Assembly: GCF_040500475.1 (NCBI RefSeq)
Contig: NZ_CP159358.1
Location: 3,100,001 to 3,164,000, forward strand
From: Bacillus sp. Bos-x628
Lineage (GTDB): Bacteria > Bacillota > Bacilli > Bacillales > Bacillaceae
Length of the DNA: 64,000 nucleotides
Reading direction: 5' to 3'
Shown: positions 20,170 through 28,151 of the stretch, one piece after another
How the letters are laid out: every line of letters starts with the position of its first letter
Position numbering within the stretch: position 1 is the stretch's first letter
Program-made: the position numbers and the translations under genes
Notes under the pieces: model-generated
Databases searched by the model: none
Told to the model about the DNA's origin: nothing
The model's input: the letters and a program-made list of their open reading frames with translations, nothing else

Positions 20170-21747
20170 ATGAAAAGAGAAGACTTAATTGCACCAGCAC
20201 AATATAACTTAGTAAGTGAGATTGAAGCTTTCAGTCAAGACCGCGGGAAAATGGCCCTGCATTGGCAGGATGGAAATGGTCATGAAGCGCATTTGACATA
20301 TGCAGCTTTAGTAGAAGAGGCCAATAAAATAGGTCATGTTTTATTAGATGCAGGATTTAAAAAAGGCGATAAAATCATTGTGATGGTGCCGCGCATGTTA
20401 GAGGCATACAGCATTTATTTAGCTATTTTAAAAACAGGCATGGTGGTCATTCCTTGTTCAGAAATGCTTCGTGCAAAAGATTTAGATTACAGAATTGCAC
20501 ATGCAGAAGCAAAGGGAGCCATCGTTTACGCTTCATTCATACAAGCGTTTGAGGGAACGAATTACCCGAAAGATTTTAAAACATTCTCGATTGGCGAAAA
20601 TGATCAAGGTTGGGCAAATATTGTAGAACAAAAGAACAATAAACCAAGTGAGCTTCAAATGGCACAAACAGACCGATCAGATATGGCATTTCTATCCTAT
20701 ACATCAGGCACAACAGGAAACCCAAAAGGGGTTGTTCATACTCATGGCTGGGCTTATGCCCATTTACGTACGGCGGCCAAAGCATGGCTCTCCATTCATG
20801 AAGGAGATAAAGTATGGGCAACAGCAGGACCAGGCTGGCAGAAATGGGTGTGGAGTCCTCTCTTATCTGTCCTAGGCAGTGGAGCAGAAGGCTTTGTATA
20901 CGGAGGAACATTTCATCCGAACACGTATTTAGAGCTGCTTGAAAAAAATGAAATCAACGTTCTGTGCTGTACACCAACAGAATATCGCTTTATGGCCAAA
21001 GTAGATAACTTGGATCAATATCAATTGCCAAAGCTCCACAGTGCAGTGTCTGCAGGAGAACCTCTCAATCGTGAAGTCATTGATACATTCAAAAAGTATT
21101 TTAATGTAGATGTGCGAGATGGCTACGGTCAGACCGAAAGTACATTGCTTGTGGGCGTGTTAAAAGGAATGGACGTCAAGCCGGGCAGTATGGGGAAACC
21201 AACACCAGGTAATGAAGTGGATATCATTGATGAGGAAGGCAATGTATGTGCACCAGGAGAAATTGGTGACATTGCTGTTCATCTTGAAACGCCGGCACTA
21301 TTTAAGGAATATTACAAAGATGAAGAGCGCACAAAAATGCAGCGCCGCGGAGATTATTTTATCACTGGTGACAGGGCAAAAAAAGACGAAGACGGTTATT
21401 TCTGGTTTGAAAGCCGCAGTGATGACATCATTATCAGCTCAGGTTATACCATTGGACCATTTGAAGTAGAAGATGCACTCATCAAGCACCCAGCAGTCAA
21501 AGAATGTGCCGTCGTTGCAAGCCCTGACGAAATTAGAGGATCGATCGTTAAAGCTTATATCGTACTTCGTGACGCATCTGCACAAAGTGACGAGCTCATC
21601 AGAGAGCTGCAAACACATGTGAAAAATACCACCGCACCATATAAATACCCGAGAGAAATCGAGTTCATTGATGAACTCCCTAAAACACCGTCAGCGAAAA
21701 TTCGACGTGTGGAGCTTAGAGAAAGAGAACTTGCGCGAAAAGCATAA
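20170..21747 (+). CDS. ytcI: Acyl-CoA synthetase YtcI (AMP-forming)
   Basis: ATP-dependent acyl-CoA ligase of the acetyl/medium-chain type in the ANL superfamily, 525 residues. The P-loop is YTSGTTGNPKG (about residues 177-187). Other motifs are DGYGQTEST (adenylation core), YFITGDRAKKDEDGYFWFESRSDD (hinge region) and PKTPSAKIRR with the catalytic Lys near the C-terminus (about 512). Acid specificity cannot be read from the sequence. It is annotated as acetate or medium-chain acyl-CoA ligase in relatives. AAAGGAG precedes the ATG. In B. subtilis nadK2 (ytdI) follows directly; here about 8 kb intervenes. Confidence 0.88.
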   Translation: MKREDLIAPAQYNLVSEIEAFSQDRGKMALHWQDGNGHEAHLTYAALVEEANKIGHVLLDAGFKKGDKIIVMVPRMLEAYSIYLAILKTGMVVIPCSEMLRAKDLDYRIAHAEAKGAIVYASFIQAFEGTNYPKDFKTFSIGENDQGWANIVEQKNNKPSELQMAQTDRSDMAFLSYTSGTTGNPKGVVHTHGWAYAHLRTAAKAWLSIHEGDKVWATAGPGWQKWVWSPLLSVLGSGAEGFVYGGTFHPNTYLELLEKNEINVLCCTPTEYRFMAKVDNLDQYQLPKLHSAVSAGEPLNREVIDTFKKYFNVDVRDGYGQTESTLLVGVLKGMDVKPGSMGKPTPGNEVDIIDEEGNVCAPGEIGDIAVHLETPALFKEYYKDEERTKMQRRGDYFITGDRAKKDEDGYFWFESRSDDIIISSGYTIGPFEVEDALIKHPAVKECAVVASPDEIRGSIVKAYIVLRDASAQSDELIRELQTHVKNTTAPYKYPREIEFIDELPKTPSAKIRRVELRERELARKA

Positions 21748-21769
21748 TCAATCATACTGGAAACGAAAA

Positions 21770-21806
21770 GAAGCGTTTGGATGGAAGACATCCAACGCTT
21801 TTTTTA
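21770..21806 (+). terminator. Intrinsic terminator of ytcI
   Basis: AAGCGTTTGGATG pairs with CATCCAACGCTT, followed by TTTTTT. Confidence 0.9.
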
Positions 21807-22145
21807 TTGTGTCGTATCTTAAGATGGATGTTCCAGATACAACAAATATTTTTTATCGAAGTGAACGATCAAGTATTCAAAGAGAGGATGAAGAGACAAT
21901 TAAGTGAGGGTATATGCTACTTTTGATATTTTTTGGGAAAGAAAGTTACATGAAAAATAGGAGAAGCATTTTTTGAGCTTCCCTTCTGGCAATTCGCAAT
22001 TTCATGAGGTGTGAGTGATTCATTGGTAGCTAATTGTTTTAAGATCAATGTAATGTAGTCAAAAGGTAAACAAGACGTGAAGCGGAAGCGCATATATCGC
22101 ATTTTCAAATGGACATCAAGTATTCTGAGTCACTTTCCTTCTAAT
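21807..22145. other. Gap between ytcI and the amidohydrolase
   Basis: A minus-strand frame of 63 codons (22108-21917, MKMRYMRFRFTSCLP ... SLTPHEIANCQKGSS) has no ribosome-binding site and no recognised family. It may be a gene fragment or chance. Nothing else is supported. Confidence 0.35.
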
Positions 22146-22195
22146 TTGAACCTGTTCTGTTTTAAAATGACAATGATGGGTGAGATACCTCACCC
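22146..22195 (+). promoter_or_regulatory. Candidate promoter with overlapping palindrome before the amidohydrolase
   Basis: TTGAAC (22146-22151), 17-base spacer, GACAAT (22169-22174). The expected start falls inside the perfect inverted repeat GGGTGAG-ATAC-CTCACCC (22178-22195), which ends 23 bases before the first ATG. The position suits a repressor operator or a leader hairpin. Confidence 0.45.
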
Positions 22196-22218
22196 TCGCC
22201 ACATGAAAAAGGGGGATA

Positions 22219-23574
22219 ATGATGAAAAAGACTCTATTTAAAGATGCGGCCCTGCTGACTCTTGATCCATCTTTAGGTTTTCTAGAAAAGGGAGATATGA
22301 TCATTGAAGGGGCAAATATTTTAGAAGTCGCACCCTGTATAGAAGCAGGTGATGCAGAGGTAGTGGATGCATCAGATATGGTCTTAATGCCAGGACTTGT
22401 CGATACCCATCGCCACGTTTGGCAATCTGTCATCCGCGGTATTGGAACAGATTGGTCTCTGCAGACATACTTAAGCAAAATATATTACGGCAACTATGGG
22501 GCAATGAGACGCCCATCTGATGATCGAATTGCAAATTATTTAGGCGCATTAGAAGCTTTAGATGCAGGCGTTACAACATTTTTAGACTGGACAATGATCA
22601 ATTCGATGGATCATACAGAAGAGCTCATTGGGGGATTGAAAGATGCGGGCATTCGTGCCGTCTTTGCCTTTGGAACTTCTGGTGATGCAGCATATTGGGA
22701 TAGAGAGAGCACACTCACAAATATGGAAGATGCAGCTCGCGTGAAAAAAACGCATTTTCAATCATCAGATCAGTTGTTAACGATGGGACTGGCAATTCGC
22801 GGTCCGGAATTTTCCTCTTGGGAGACATCAGTCTTTGAAATTGAAACAGCAAAGTCTTTAGATGTTTTATGTAGTATGCACATTGGGTTTGGAAATTGGG
22901 GGGGAGCTGACCGATCTATTGAACGGCTTCACCAAGCAGGATTACTAGGACCAGATGTAAACATGGTTCATATCAACGCAATCGATGCAGATCAAATGAA
23001 GATGCTGGCAGATAGCGGAAGCTCTATATCGATTACACCTGAAATTGAAATGATGATGGGACATGGTTATCCTGTGACAGGTCTTGCTATTGAACATGGT
23101 GTGCGCCCGACGCTTGGGGTAGACGTCGTGACAGCGACGGGAGGAGATCTTTTTACACAAATGAAGTTTGGTCTTCAGGCAGAACGTGCGATTCAAAATC
23201 AATCTTTATTGATGGAAGGCATAATGCCAGGACCAGAACTCGGGCTGTCAGCACATCAAATGCTTGAAGCGGCAACCATTGACGGTGCACGTGCATTAAA
23301 GCTAGACCATAAAATTGGATCGCTCACACCTGGTAAAGAAGCTGATTTCATTATGATCAATCGAACAAGCCTGAATTTCTTGCCAATGACAGATCCAGCC
23401 GGTGCGATCGTCCAAACTGCACACCCTTCAAATGTTGATTCAGTATATGTTGCAGGAAAAGCAGTGAAACGAAACGGAAAACTTATCGGTGTGAACCTAG
23501 AAGATGTCAAACAAAAAGCCTATGCTGCAAGAGACCATATTTTATCGCACAAGTTTGAATCGACTCCTTTATAA
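22219..23574 (+). CDS. Metal-dependent amidohydrolase (TRZ/ATZ, SsnA-like deaminase family)
   Basis: A 451-residue hydrolase of the amidohydrolase superfamily. It has the beta-sandwich ends and TIM barrel typical of cytosine/guanine/chlorohydrolase enzymes. Metal ligands are visible: H64 and H66 (VDTHRHVW), H221 (CSMHIGF), H251 (MVHINA) and D302 (LGVDVVTATGG). The C-terminal PGKEADFIMIN and GKAVKRNGKL are typical. The substrate is unknown. The commonest alternatives are an imidazolone/urea-type hydrolase or a nucleobase deaminase. Tandem ATG codons occur at 22219 and 22222; the second is better spaced from GGGGG. It is absent from this position in B. subtilis and is flanked by remnant sequence. 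Confidence 0.82.
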   Translation: MMKKTLFKDAALLTLDPSLGFLEKGDMIIEGANILEVAPCIEAGDAEVVDASDMVLMPGLVDTHRHVWQSVIRGIGTDWSLQTYLSKIYYGNYGAMRRPSDDRIANYLGALEALDAGVTTFLDWTMINSMDHTEELIGGLKDAGIRAVFAFGTSGDAAYWDRESTLTNMEDAARVKKTHFQSSDQLLTMGLAIRGPEFSSWETSVFEIETAKSLDVLCSMHIGFGNWGGADRSIERLHQAGLLGPDVNMVHINAIDADQMKMLADSGSSISITPEIEMMMGHGYPVTGLAIEHGVRPTLGVDVVTATGGDLFTQMKFGLQAERAIQNQSLLMEGIMPGPELGLSAHQMLEAATIDGARALKLDHKIGSLTPGKEADFIMINRTSLNFLPMTDPAGAIVQTAHPSNVDSVYVAGKAVKRNGKLIGVNLEDVKQKAYAARDHILSHKFESTPL

Positions 23575-23578
23575 ATGT

Positions 23579-23610
23579 CAACCCTCATAGGATGAGCCTA
23601 TGGGGGTTAG
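23579..23610 (+). terminator. Hairpin after the amidohydrolase gene
   Basis: AACCCTCATAGG pairs with CCTATGGGGGTT, a strong stem directly after the stop but without a clear T-run. Termination is likely but not certain. Confidence 0.5.
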
Positions 23611-23660
23611 CATGATCAAGCTTTTCTGATGACTAAACGATCGACAGGATACGAAGAAGG

Positions 23661-23798
23661 TCAGCAGGTGAATTCCTGCATGACCTGATAGGAGTCTGTA
23701 ATCTCATAGACATCATCAGACCAGTTGACGTAACGTTCTTTGTCTTTGATTTCTTGAAAAAGGGTTGTATCGTCCTTAATCAGTAAAATTTTAAACAA
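23661..23798 (-). pseudogene. N-terminal remnant of a BceR-like response regulator
   Basis: From TTG 23798 the frame reads MFKILLIKDDTTLFQEIKD ... WSDDVYEITDSYQVMQEFTC and stops at 23661. It closely follows the receiver-domain start of BceR-type regulators (FKILLIEDD, LFxEIKxRLxxWSYDVYGI, VMQEF). The phospho-acceptor half, the effector domain and the rest of a bceRSAB locus are missing, and KDD replaces EDD. After the TGA the frame continues with PSSYPVDRLVIRKA, which could be another fragment. It looks like the scar of a lost bacitracin-sensing operon. Confidence 0.7.
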
Positions 23799-23867
23799 AG
23801 CACTTTATCAAAATAGTTTGTATGTAAATTGTAGCGAAAAAAATGCCCTGCCGCCAGAAGCAGACAA

Positions 23868-23898
23868 GAAAAAAGCAAGGGAAGAGATCCCTTGCTTT
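23868..23898 (-). terminator. Intrinsic terminator of the siderophore-binding protein gene
   Basis: Minus strand AAAGCAAGGGATC/TTCCCTTGCTTTTTTC stem followed by T residues. Confidence 0.85.
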
Positions 23899-23901
23899 AT
23901 A

Positions 23902-24822
23902 TTATTTACCTAAGAAATGCTTTTTAAAGAATGATAGTTGGTATTCTAGTGTGAGTGGATCATTAAAATAAAATTCTTCAGCATTTGCTTCAAACACACG
24001 ATGTTTTTTCACAGCAGGAATGGATTTGTATATTTCACTGTTCTGATAAGAATTATCCATTTCGCTATTTTTACTAATAATCATATAGTCCCCAGCAAAG
24101 TCAGGTAGGACCTCTTGTGAAATCGTATAATAGCCGGGTTTTAAAGCTTTTTCTTTTACTTTTTCAGGCATTTTTAGTTTCATTGCTTGGTACAGAATTT
24201 CTGTTCCTCGACCCCAAGCATCTCCAAAAACGTAAAGATCTTTTGGACCGCTCTCAAAAACAGAGACTGTCGCATCTTGACCGATTTTTGCTTTGATTTC
24301 TTTACCAGCTTCAGTCGCTCGTTTTTTGAAATCTTTGACCCATGCTGTTGCTTCTTTTTCTTTGTTTAATACTTTCCCAATTTCAATATGCTGTTGTAAG
24401 TAATCGACTTTGTTATACGTAAACAAGACAGTAGGTGCGATTTTTTTTAGTTTCTCTACATTTTTTGTATTACTTAAGCCAATGATGACATCAGGCTTTA
24501 GTTTCATGATTTTTTCCACATTTTCATCGGATACTTCTTCCACATTTTTTAATTTTTTTTGGAAGCGAGGATTCTTTTTTGACCAAGAGTCAACACCAAC
24601 AAGGTTTACTCCAAGTGACATGACATTGCCCGTATAAGAACCTAGAACAACCACACGTTTTGGATGTGCAGGCAGTTTTACAGGACCTGTTTCAGATTGG
24701 TATGTAATCGTGTCAGATGACTTCGATTGATTTCCTTTATTTGAGGATGAGTTGCTGCTATTGCCGCAAGCGCTCAACGCAAGCACAAAGATGAGTATCA
24801 GAGGGAACAGTAATTTCTTCAT
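23902..24822 (-). CDS. Iron(III)-siderophore ABC transporter substrate-binding lipoprotein, FhuD-like
   Basis: A 306-residue lipoprotein. A signal peptide ends in the lipobox LSAC with Cys19, followed by a Ser/Asn-rich linker. The clustered features HPKRVVVLGSYTGNVMSLGVNLVGVDSW, KPDVIIGLSN, KKIAPTV, DLYVFGDAWGRGTEILYQ and PDFAGDYMII match the class III (FhuD/FecB) helical-backbone binding proteins for hydroxamate siderophores. It acts on the outer face of the membrane, delivering Fe-siderophore to a permease. No permease or ATPase is adjacent, so it must use a transporter encoded elsewhere. A perfect Fur box lies 53 bases upstream. Confidence 0.88.
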   Translation of the reverse strand: MKKLLFPLILIFVLALSACGNSSNSSSNKGNQSKSSDTITYQSETGPVKLPAHPKRVVVLGSYTGNVMSLGVNLVGVDSWSKKNPRFQKKLKNVEEVSDENVEKIMKLKPDVIIGLSNTKNVEKLKKIAPTVLFTYNKVDYLQQHIEIGKVLNKEKEATAWVKDFKKRATEAGKEIKAKIGQDATVSVFESGPKDLYVFGDAWGRGTEILYQAMKLKMPEKVKEKALKPGYYTISQEVLPDFAGDYMIISKNSEMDNSYQNSEIYKSIPAVKKHRVFEANAEEFYFNDPLTLEYQLSFFKKHFLGK

Positions 24823-24874
24823 GAATGTAGACTCCTTTGCAATCGGCTCACATGCCGAATATTTGGTATTTAAG

Positions 24875-24889
24875 TGATAATAATTATCA
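24875..24889. promoter_or_regulatory. Fur box
   Basis: TGATAAT-A-ATTATCA is a perfect 7-1-7 Fur site, embedded in a 19-base match to the classical iron box (24876-24894). It lies just after the likely promoter, so iron-loaded Fur should repress the siderophore-binding gene. Confidence 0.92.
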
Positions 24890-24905
24890 TTATCACTTGA
24901 TTATC

Positions 24906-24933
24906 ATATCATAGAAGAGGAGTCTGTTGTCAA
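24906..24933 (-). promoter_or_regulatory. Promoter of the FhuD-like gene
   Basis: Minus strand TTGACA (24933-24928), then TGATAT (24911-24906) after 16 bases, or TATGAT after 19. The perfect -35 makes the location likely; the exact -10 is uncertain. Confidence 0.6.
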
Positions 24934-25017
24934 TTACATTTTGTCAGATGCGCATGAAAAGAGGGTAAAAAGTCGGATAATGTTCTTTTTTTGACAGAGA
25001 GGAGATTTTTTCAATAT

Positions 25018-25064
25018 AAAAAACCAAAAGATCGAGGCGGCGTATAGCCCTGATCCTTGGTTTT
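25018..25064 (-). terminator. Intrinsic terminator of desR
   Basis: Minus strand AAAACCAA, GATC and AGGGC pair with GCCTC, GATC and TTGGTTTT, followed by TTTAT. Confidence 0.8.
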
Positions 25065-25663
25065 TATTTAAACCAACCTTTTTCTTTTGAGCGGGTAATG
25101 GCTTCAATTCGATTTTTTACTTCTAGTTTATCCAAAATGATGGATATGTAGTTACGGACAGTTCCGCTTTTTATGCTGAGTTGTTTTGCGATTTCTTTTG
25201 TGTTTTTCCCGTCTGCTACAAGCTCAAGGACAGATTTTTCTCTTTCGGTCAAAGGGTTTTCTTCTCTGTATAAGTCTTCCATCAGCTCGGGGGCATACAC
25301 CCGTTTTCCTTTCATTACGCTTCGAATGGCACTTGCCAGTTCTTCACTAGGGCTGTCTTTAAGCATATACCCGCTCACACCAGCCTTCAGTGCCCTTTGG
25401 AAATAGCCGGGGCGGGCAAAGGTCGTTAAGATGATAATTTTCACATCAGTCTCTTTGAGTTCTTCTGCTGCATCTAATCCGGATTTCCCCGGCATTTCAA
25501 TATCCATTAAGCATATATCAACGGGCTGTTTTTTAGCAAAATCAATGGCATCTTGCCCATTTGTTCCTTTACCAACTACTGTCATATCCTCTTCTAAATC
25601 GAGGAGTGAACCAAGTGCACCAAGCAGCATTTGCTGATCTTCAGCAATGAAGATGTTGATCAT
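25064..25663 (-). CDS. desR: Cold-responsive response regulator DesR
   Basis: A 199-residue NarL/FixJ-type regulator. The receiver domain has the acidic pocket (AEDQQ), phospho-acceptor Asp54 (CLMDIEMPG) and a Lys near 102. The LuxR-type helix-turn-helix lies at about 135-190 (LTEREKSVLELVADGKNTKEIA ... SGTVRNYI). Phosphorylated DesR activates des when the membrane becomes rigid in the cold. The ATG overlaps the desK stop (ATGA), so the genes are translationally coupled. Length equals B. subtilis DesR. Confidence 0.95.
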   Translation of the reverse strand: MINIFIAEDQQMLLGALGSLLDLEEDMTVVGKGTNGQDAIDFAKKQPVDICLMDIEMPGKSGLDAAEELKETDVKIIILTTFARPGYFQRALKAGVSGYMLKDSPSEELASAIRSVMKGKRVYAPELMEDLYREENPLTEREKSVLELVADGKNTKEIAKQLSIKSGTVRNYISIILDKLEVKNRIEAITRSKEKGWFK

Positions 25664-26796
25664 CTGTGCGCCTCCTTTTCTTTTGATGATGAATCATTTG
25701 GGATGCTCATGATGAGCTTTGTTCCGCCTTTGGTCTCAATGCGCAGGCGTCCATTGGCAAATTCCAGTCTTTCTCTAATTCCTAATAGACCGTGTCCTTT
25801 CGTCTGGGAGGACAAATGGTCTCCTTTAAACGTTCCGTCATCTTCAACCGTAATGACCGCTTCCTTTGACTTTTGATGGATCGTGATCTTACAGATGGTG
25901 GCATTACTATGTTTGACGACATTGGTGACGGCTTCTTTCATACACATGCTCACAATGTTTTCGTTGAGAAGAGAGATGTGTTTCGGTGCTCCTTTTTCAT
26001 CATATATCAATTTGATATTGGCTGCTTTAAGAATTTGTTGAATGTTTGACAATTCATCCTTTATACGGATGCCTTTCATGGAGGATACAATTTTTCTCAC
26101 TTCATTGAGAGACGTTCTGGCTGTTTGTTGGACGCTTTTCAGTTCAATGCGTGCTTGTTCAGGGTCTTTGTGAACCAATTTTCGGGCAAGGTCACTTTTT
26201 AAGCCGATAAGCGATAGCTTTTGGCCAAGTGTATCATGGAGATCCCGGGCAATGCGTTGCCTTTCTTCAAGTTTCACAAGGTCAGCGATACGTTCATTGG
26301 CATATTCTAACTTCTCCTCAAGCTGCTCTCGTTCCTTCCTGCTACGAATGCTAAGCGGCAGGAGAACGGCACTAATAAACGTGATGACAACAAAGGGAAT
26401 CTGTGTGAGAAACCATCCTTTTTTTAAAATTAGACTAAAATTCACCGCAACAGCGGCACTAGCAACGTGGGTGTAGTACAAAATATAAAATGGTACTTTG
26501 TTTTTAATATGACCATTGAAATAAGCAATGCAAAAAGCAAAATAAAAGTAGCTGTACATCATCACATATCCAGTAGAAATCGCAATAAGCAAAAGACCTA
26601 ATACATATAAAGACCAACCTTTTGCGACAAAGGCAAAACGATAGGTTGCAAAAAAAACGATGTTCAACATGATACCGACCACAATGCCTATAGTCGAAGG
26701 GGTCTTAAGGATAAAATAAAAGGGCAGGATGAAAAATATTGCCCATATATAAGGGGAGATCCCATGTAATTTTTGAAATTTAAAATGTTTTTTCAT
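25660..26796 (-). CDS. desK: Membrane thermosensor histidine kinase DesK
   Basis: A 378-residue kinase that senses membrane thickness and fluidity. The N-terminus starts MKKHFKFQKLHGISPYIW and holds about five transmembrane helices. The DHp helix contains ERQRIARDLHDTLGQKL with His187, and the HisKA_3/HATPase domain has the N box (EAVTNVVKHS) and G box (GHGLLGIRERL). ATG 26796 is preferred to ATG 26832 because AAAGGTGG lies six bases before it and the B. subtilis protein starts at the equivalent residue. It lies between des and desR and overlaps desR by four bases. Confidence 0.95.
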   Translation of the reverse strand: MKKHFKFQKLHGISPYIWAIFFILPFYFILKTPSTIGIVVGIMLNIVFFATYRFAFVAKGWSLYVLGLLLIAISTGYVMMYSYFYFAFCIAYFNGHIKNKVPFYILYYTHVASAAVAVNFSLILKKGWFLTQIPFVVITFISAVLLPLSIRSRKEREQLEEKLEYANERIADLVKLEERQRIARDLHDTLGQKLSLIGLKSDLARKLVHKDPEQARIELKSVQQTARTSLNEVRKIVSSMKGIRIKDELSNIQQILKAANIKLIYDEKGAPKHISLLNENIVSMCMKEAVTNVVKHSNATICKITIHQKSKEAVITVEDDGTFKGDHLSSQTKGHGLLGIRERLEFANGRLRIETKGGTKLIMSIPNDSSSKEKEAHR

Positions 26797-26910
26797 CCAA
26801 AGCCACCTTTTCCATATTTCATTCTTTCTCATTACTTTATCAAATTAGGGTCGTTGCTGCATCTTGCAAATACAACAAGCTCCTTCTATGAAAGAAAGAG
26901 CCTGCGTATA

Positions 26911-27960
26911 TTAAGCGTTTTTATTTAACATTTCTCTATTGATTGGAGATGTGCTGTTAGCCTTACGTGCTTCTTTAAAGGTAACAAATGTTTTCAGCTC
27001 TTCATCCCAAAGTCTGAATTTTATTGAAGCTATACTTGTTTTAAGTGTGATCGTTGGGACGTTTTTGAGCGGCTCGCTCTCTTCATGTGCATGTTCTAAT
27101 TTATAATTCGGTACTCTTGGGCTTAGATGATGGACATGATGATAGCCGATATTACCTGTTAACCATTGAAGCAATTTAGGCAGTTTGTAAAATGAGCTTC
27201 CTTCCACAGCTGCCTGCACATAATTCCAGTGTTCATCGGCTTCAAAGTAAGAATCTTCAAATGTATGCTGCACATAAAACAACCATACACCGATTGAGCC
27301 AGAAATCAGAAATATTGGACCTTGGACAAGTAGCAAACCTTGCCAGCCAAAGAGAAACCATGTGGCAACTGCCAACAAAACAATCGTTACGTTTGTTAAA
27401 TAGGTGTTCCAGCGTTCCTTTGTACGAGCGCTTTTGACGTTAAAACGGTTTTGAATTAAAAAGGCAAAAATCGGTCCTAAAATAAACATAACAAATGGAT
27501 TGCGGTACAATCTGTAGCGGATTTTCGTCCATACAGATGCTTCTTCATATTCTTTCACAGTGAGGAGCCAAATATCGCCTGTTCCTCGTTTATCTAAGTT
27601 ACTGCTTGTAGCATGGTGAATCGAGTGGCTTCTTTGCCACTGGAGATAAGGGAAAAGAGTGAGTACACCAGTCAGAAATCCAAAAAGGTGGTTAAGCTGT
27701 TTCTGCTTAAAAAAGGATTGATGGCAGCAGTCGTGGAAAATGATAAACACACGTACTAAAAATCCAGCTGCAAAGATAGAAAAGATGAGGGTCAAAAGAT
27801 AGGAGATGTTGAGGCTATAGTATGCAAGAAACCAAAGTGCAAAAAATGGTACAAATGTATTGATCAGTTGCATGATGCTTTTTTTTGTATCGGCTCCAGA
27901 AAACTGACCCACTTGTTTTCTTAAAGTTGCTTGTTGTTTTGTATTCGATTGAGTCGTCAT
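26911..27960 (-). CDS. des: Acyl-lipid delta-5 fatty acid desaturase Des
   Basis: Integral membrane di-iron desaturase that introduces a cis double bond into membrane phospholipid acyl chains after a cold shock. The 349 residues carry the three histidine boxes HDCCHQ (76-81), HSIHH (112-116) and HHVHH (about 272-276), between hydrophobic segments. It is the first gene of des-desK-desR, with 114 bases before desK. The promoter carries a perfect DesR-like operator. In B. subtilis the operon lies at another chromosomal locus. Confidence 0.95.
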   Translation of the reverse strand: MTTQSNTKQQATLRKQVGQFSGADTKKSIMQLINTFVPFFALWFLAYYSLNISYLLTLIFSIFAAGFLVRVFIIFHDCCHQSFFKQKQLNHLFGFLTGVLTLFPYLQWQRSHSIHHATSSNLDKRGTGDIWLLTVKEYEEASVWTKIRYRLYRNPFVMFILGPIFAFLIQNRFNVKSARTKERWNTYLTNVTIVLLAVATWFLFGWQGLLLVQGPIFLISGSIGVWLFYVQHTFEDSYFEADEHWNYVQAAVEGSSFYKLPKLLQWLTGNIGYHHVHHLSPRVPNYKLEHAHEESEPLKNVPTITLKTSIASIKFRLWDEELKTFVTFKEARKANSTSPINREMLNKNA

Positions 27961-27997
27961 GAAAGTTCAAGTCCTTTCTGTTTCGTTTCTAATTCAA

Positions 27998-28003
27998 AGT
28001 ATA
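27998..28003 (-). promoter_or_regulatory. -10 element of the des promoter
   Basis: TATACT on the minus strand, with a poor -35 (about 28020-28025). A weak -35 fits a promoter that depends on activator DesR. Confidence 0.5.
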
Positions 28004-28044
28004 GGAGGAAAGGGAAGCGGTTCATAGTAGCACCCATCATGCAC

Positions 28045-28068
28045 CCAATATGACATTTGTCATATTGG
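28045..28068. promoter_or_regulatory. DesR-binding operator of des
   Basis: CCAATATGACA-TT-TGTCATATTGG is a perfect palindrome with 11-base arms. Its centre lies about 65 bases upstream of the predicted start, matching the position (-77 to -50) and the GACAtttGTC core remembered for the B. subtilis DesR site. Confidence 0.82.
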
Positions 28069-28118
28069 ACCCTGAAAAGGCTGATAAATCAGGCTTTTTA
28101 AGCCAATATCATGAAAAT

Positions 28119-28151
28119 AAAAAAAGTGGAGACCAGTGGCCTTCACTTTTA
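28119..28151 (-). terminator. Intrinsic terminator of dbpA
   Basis: Minus strand AAAGTGAAGGCCAC/GTCTCCACTTT stem followed by TTTTTAT. Confidence 0.75.
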
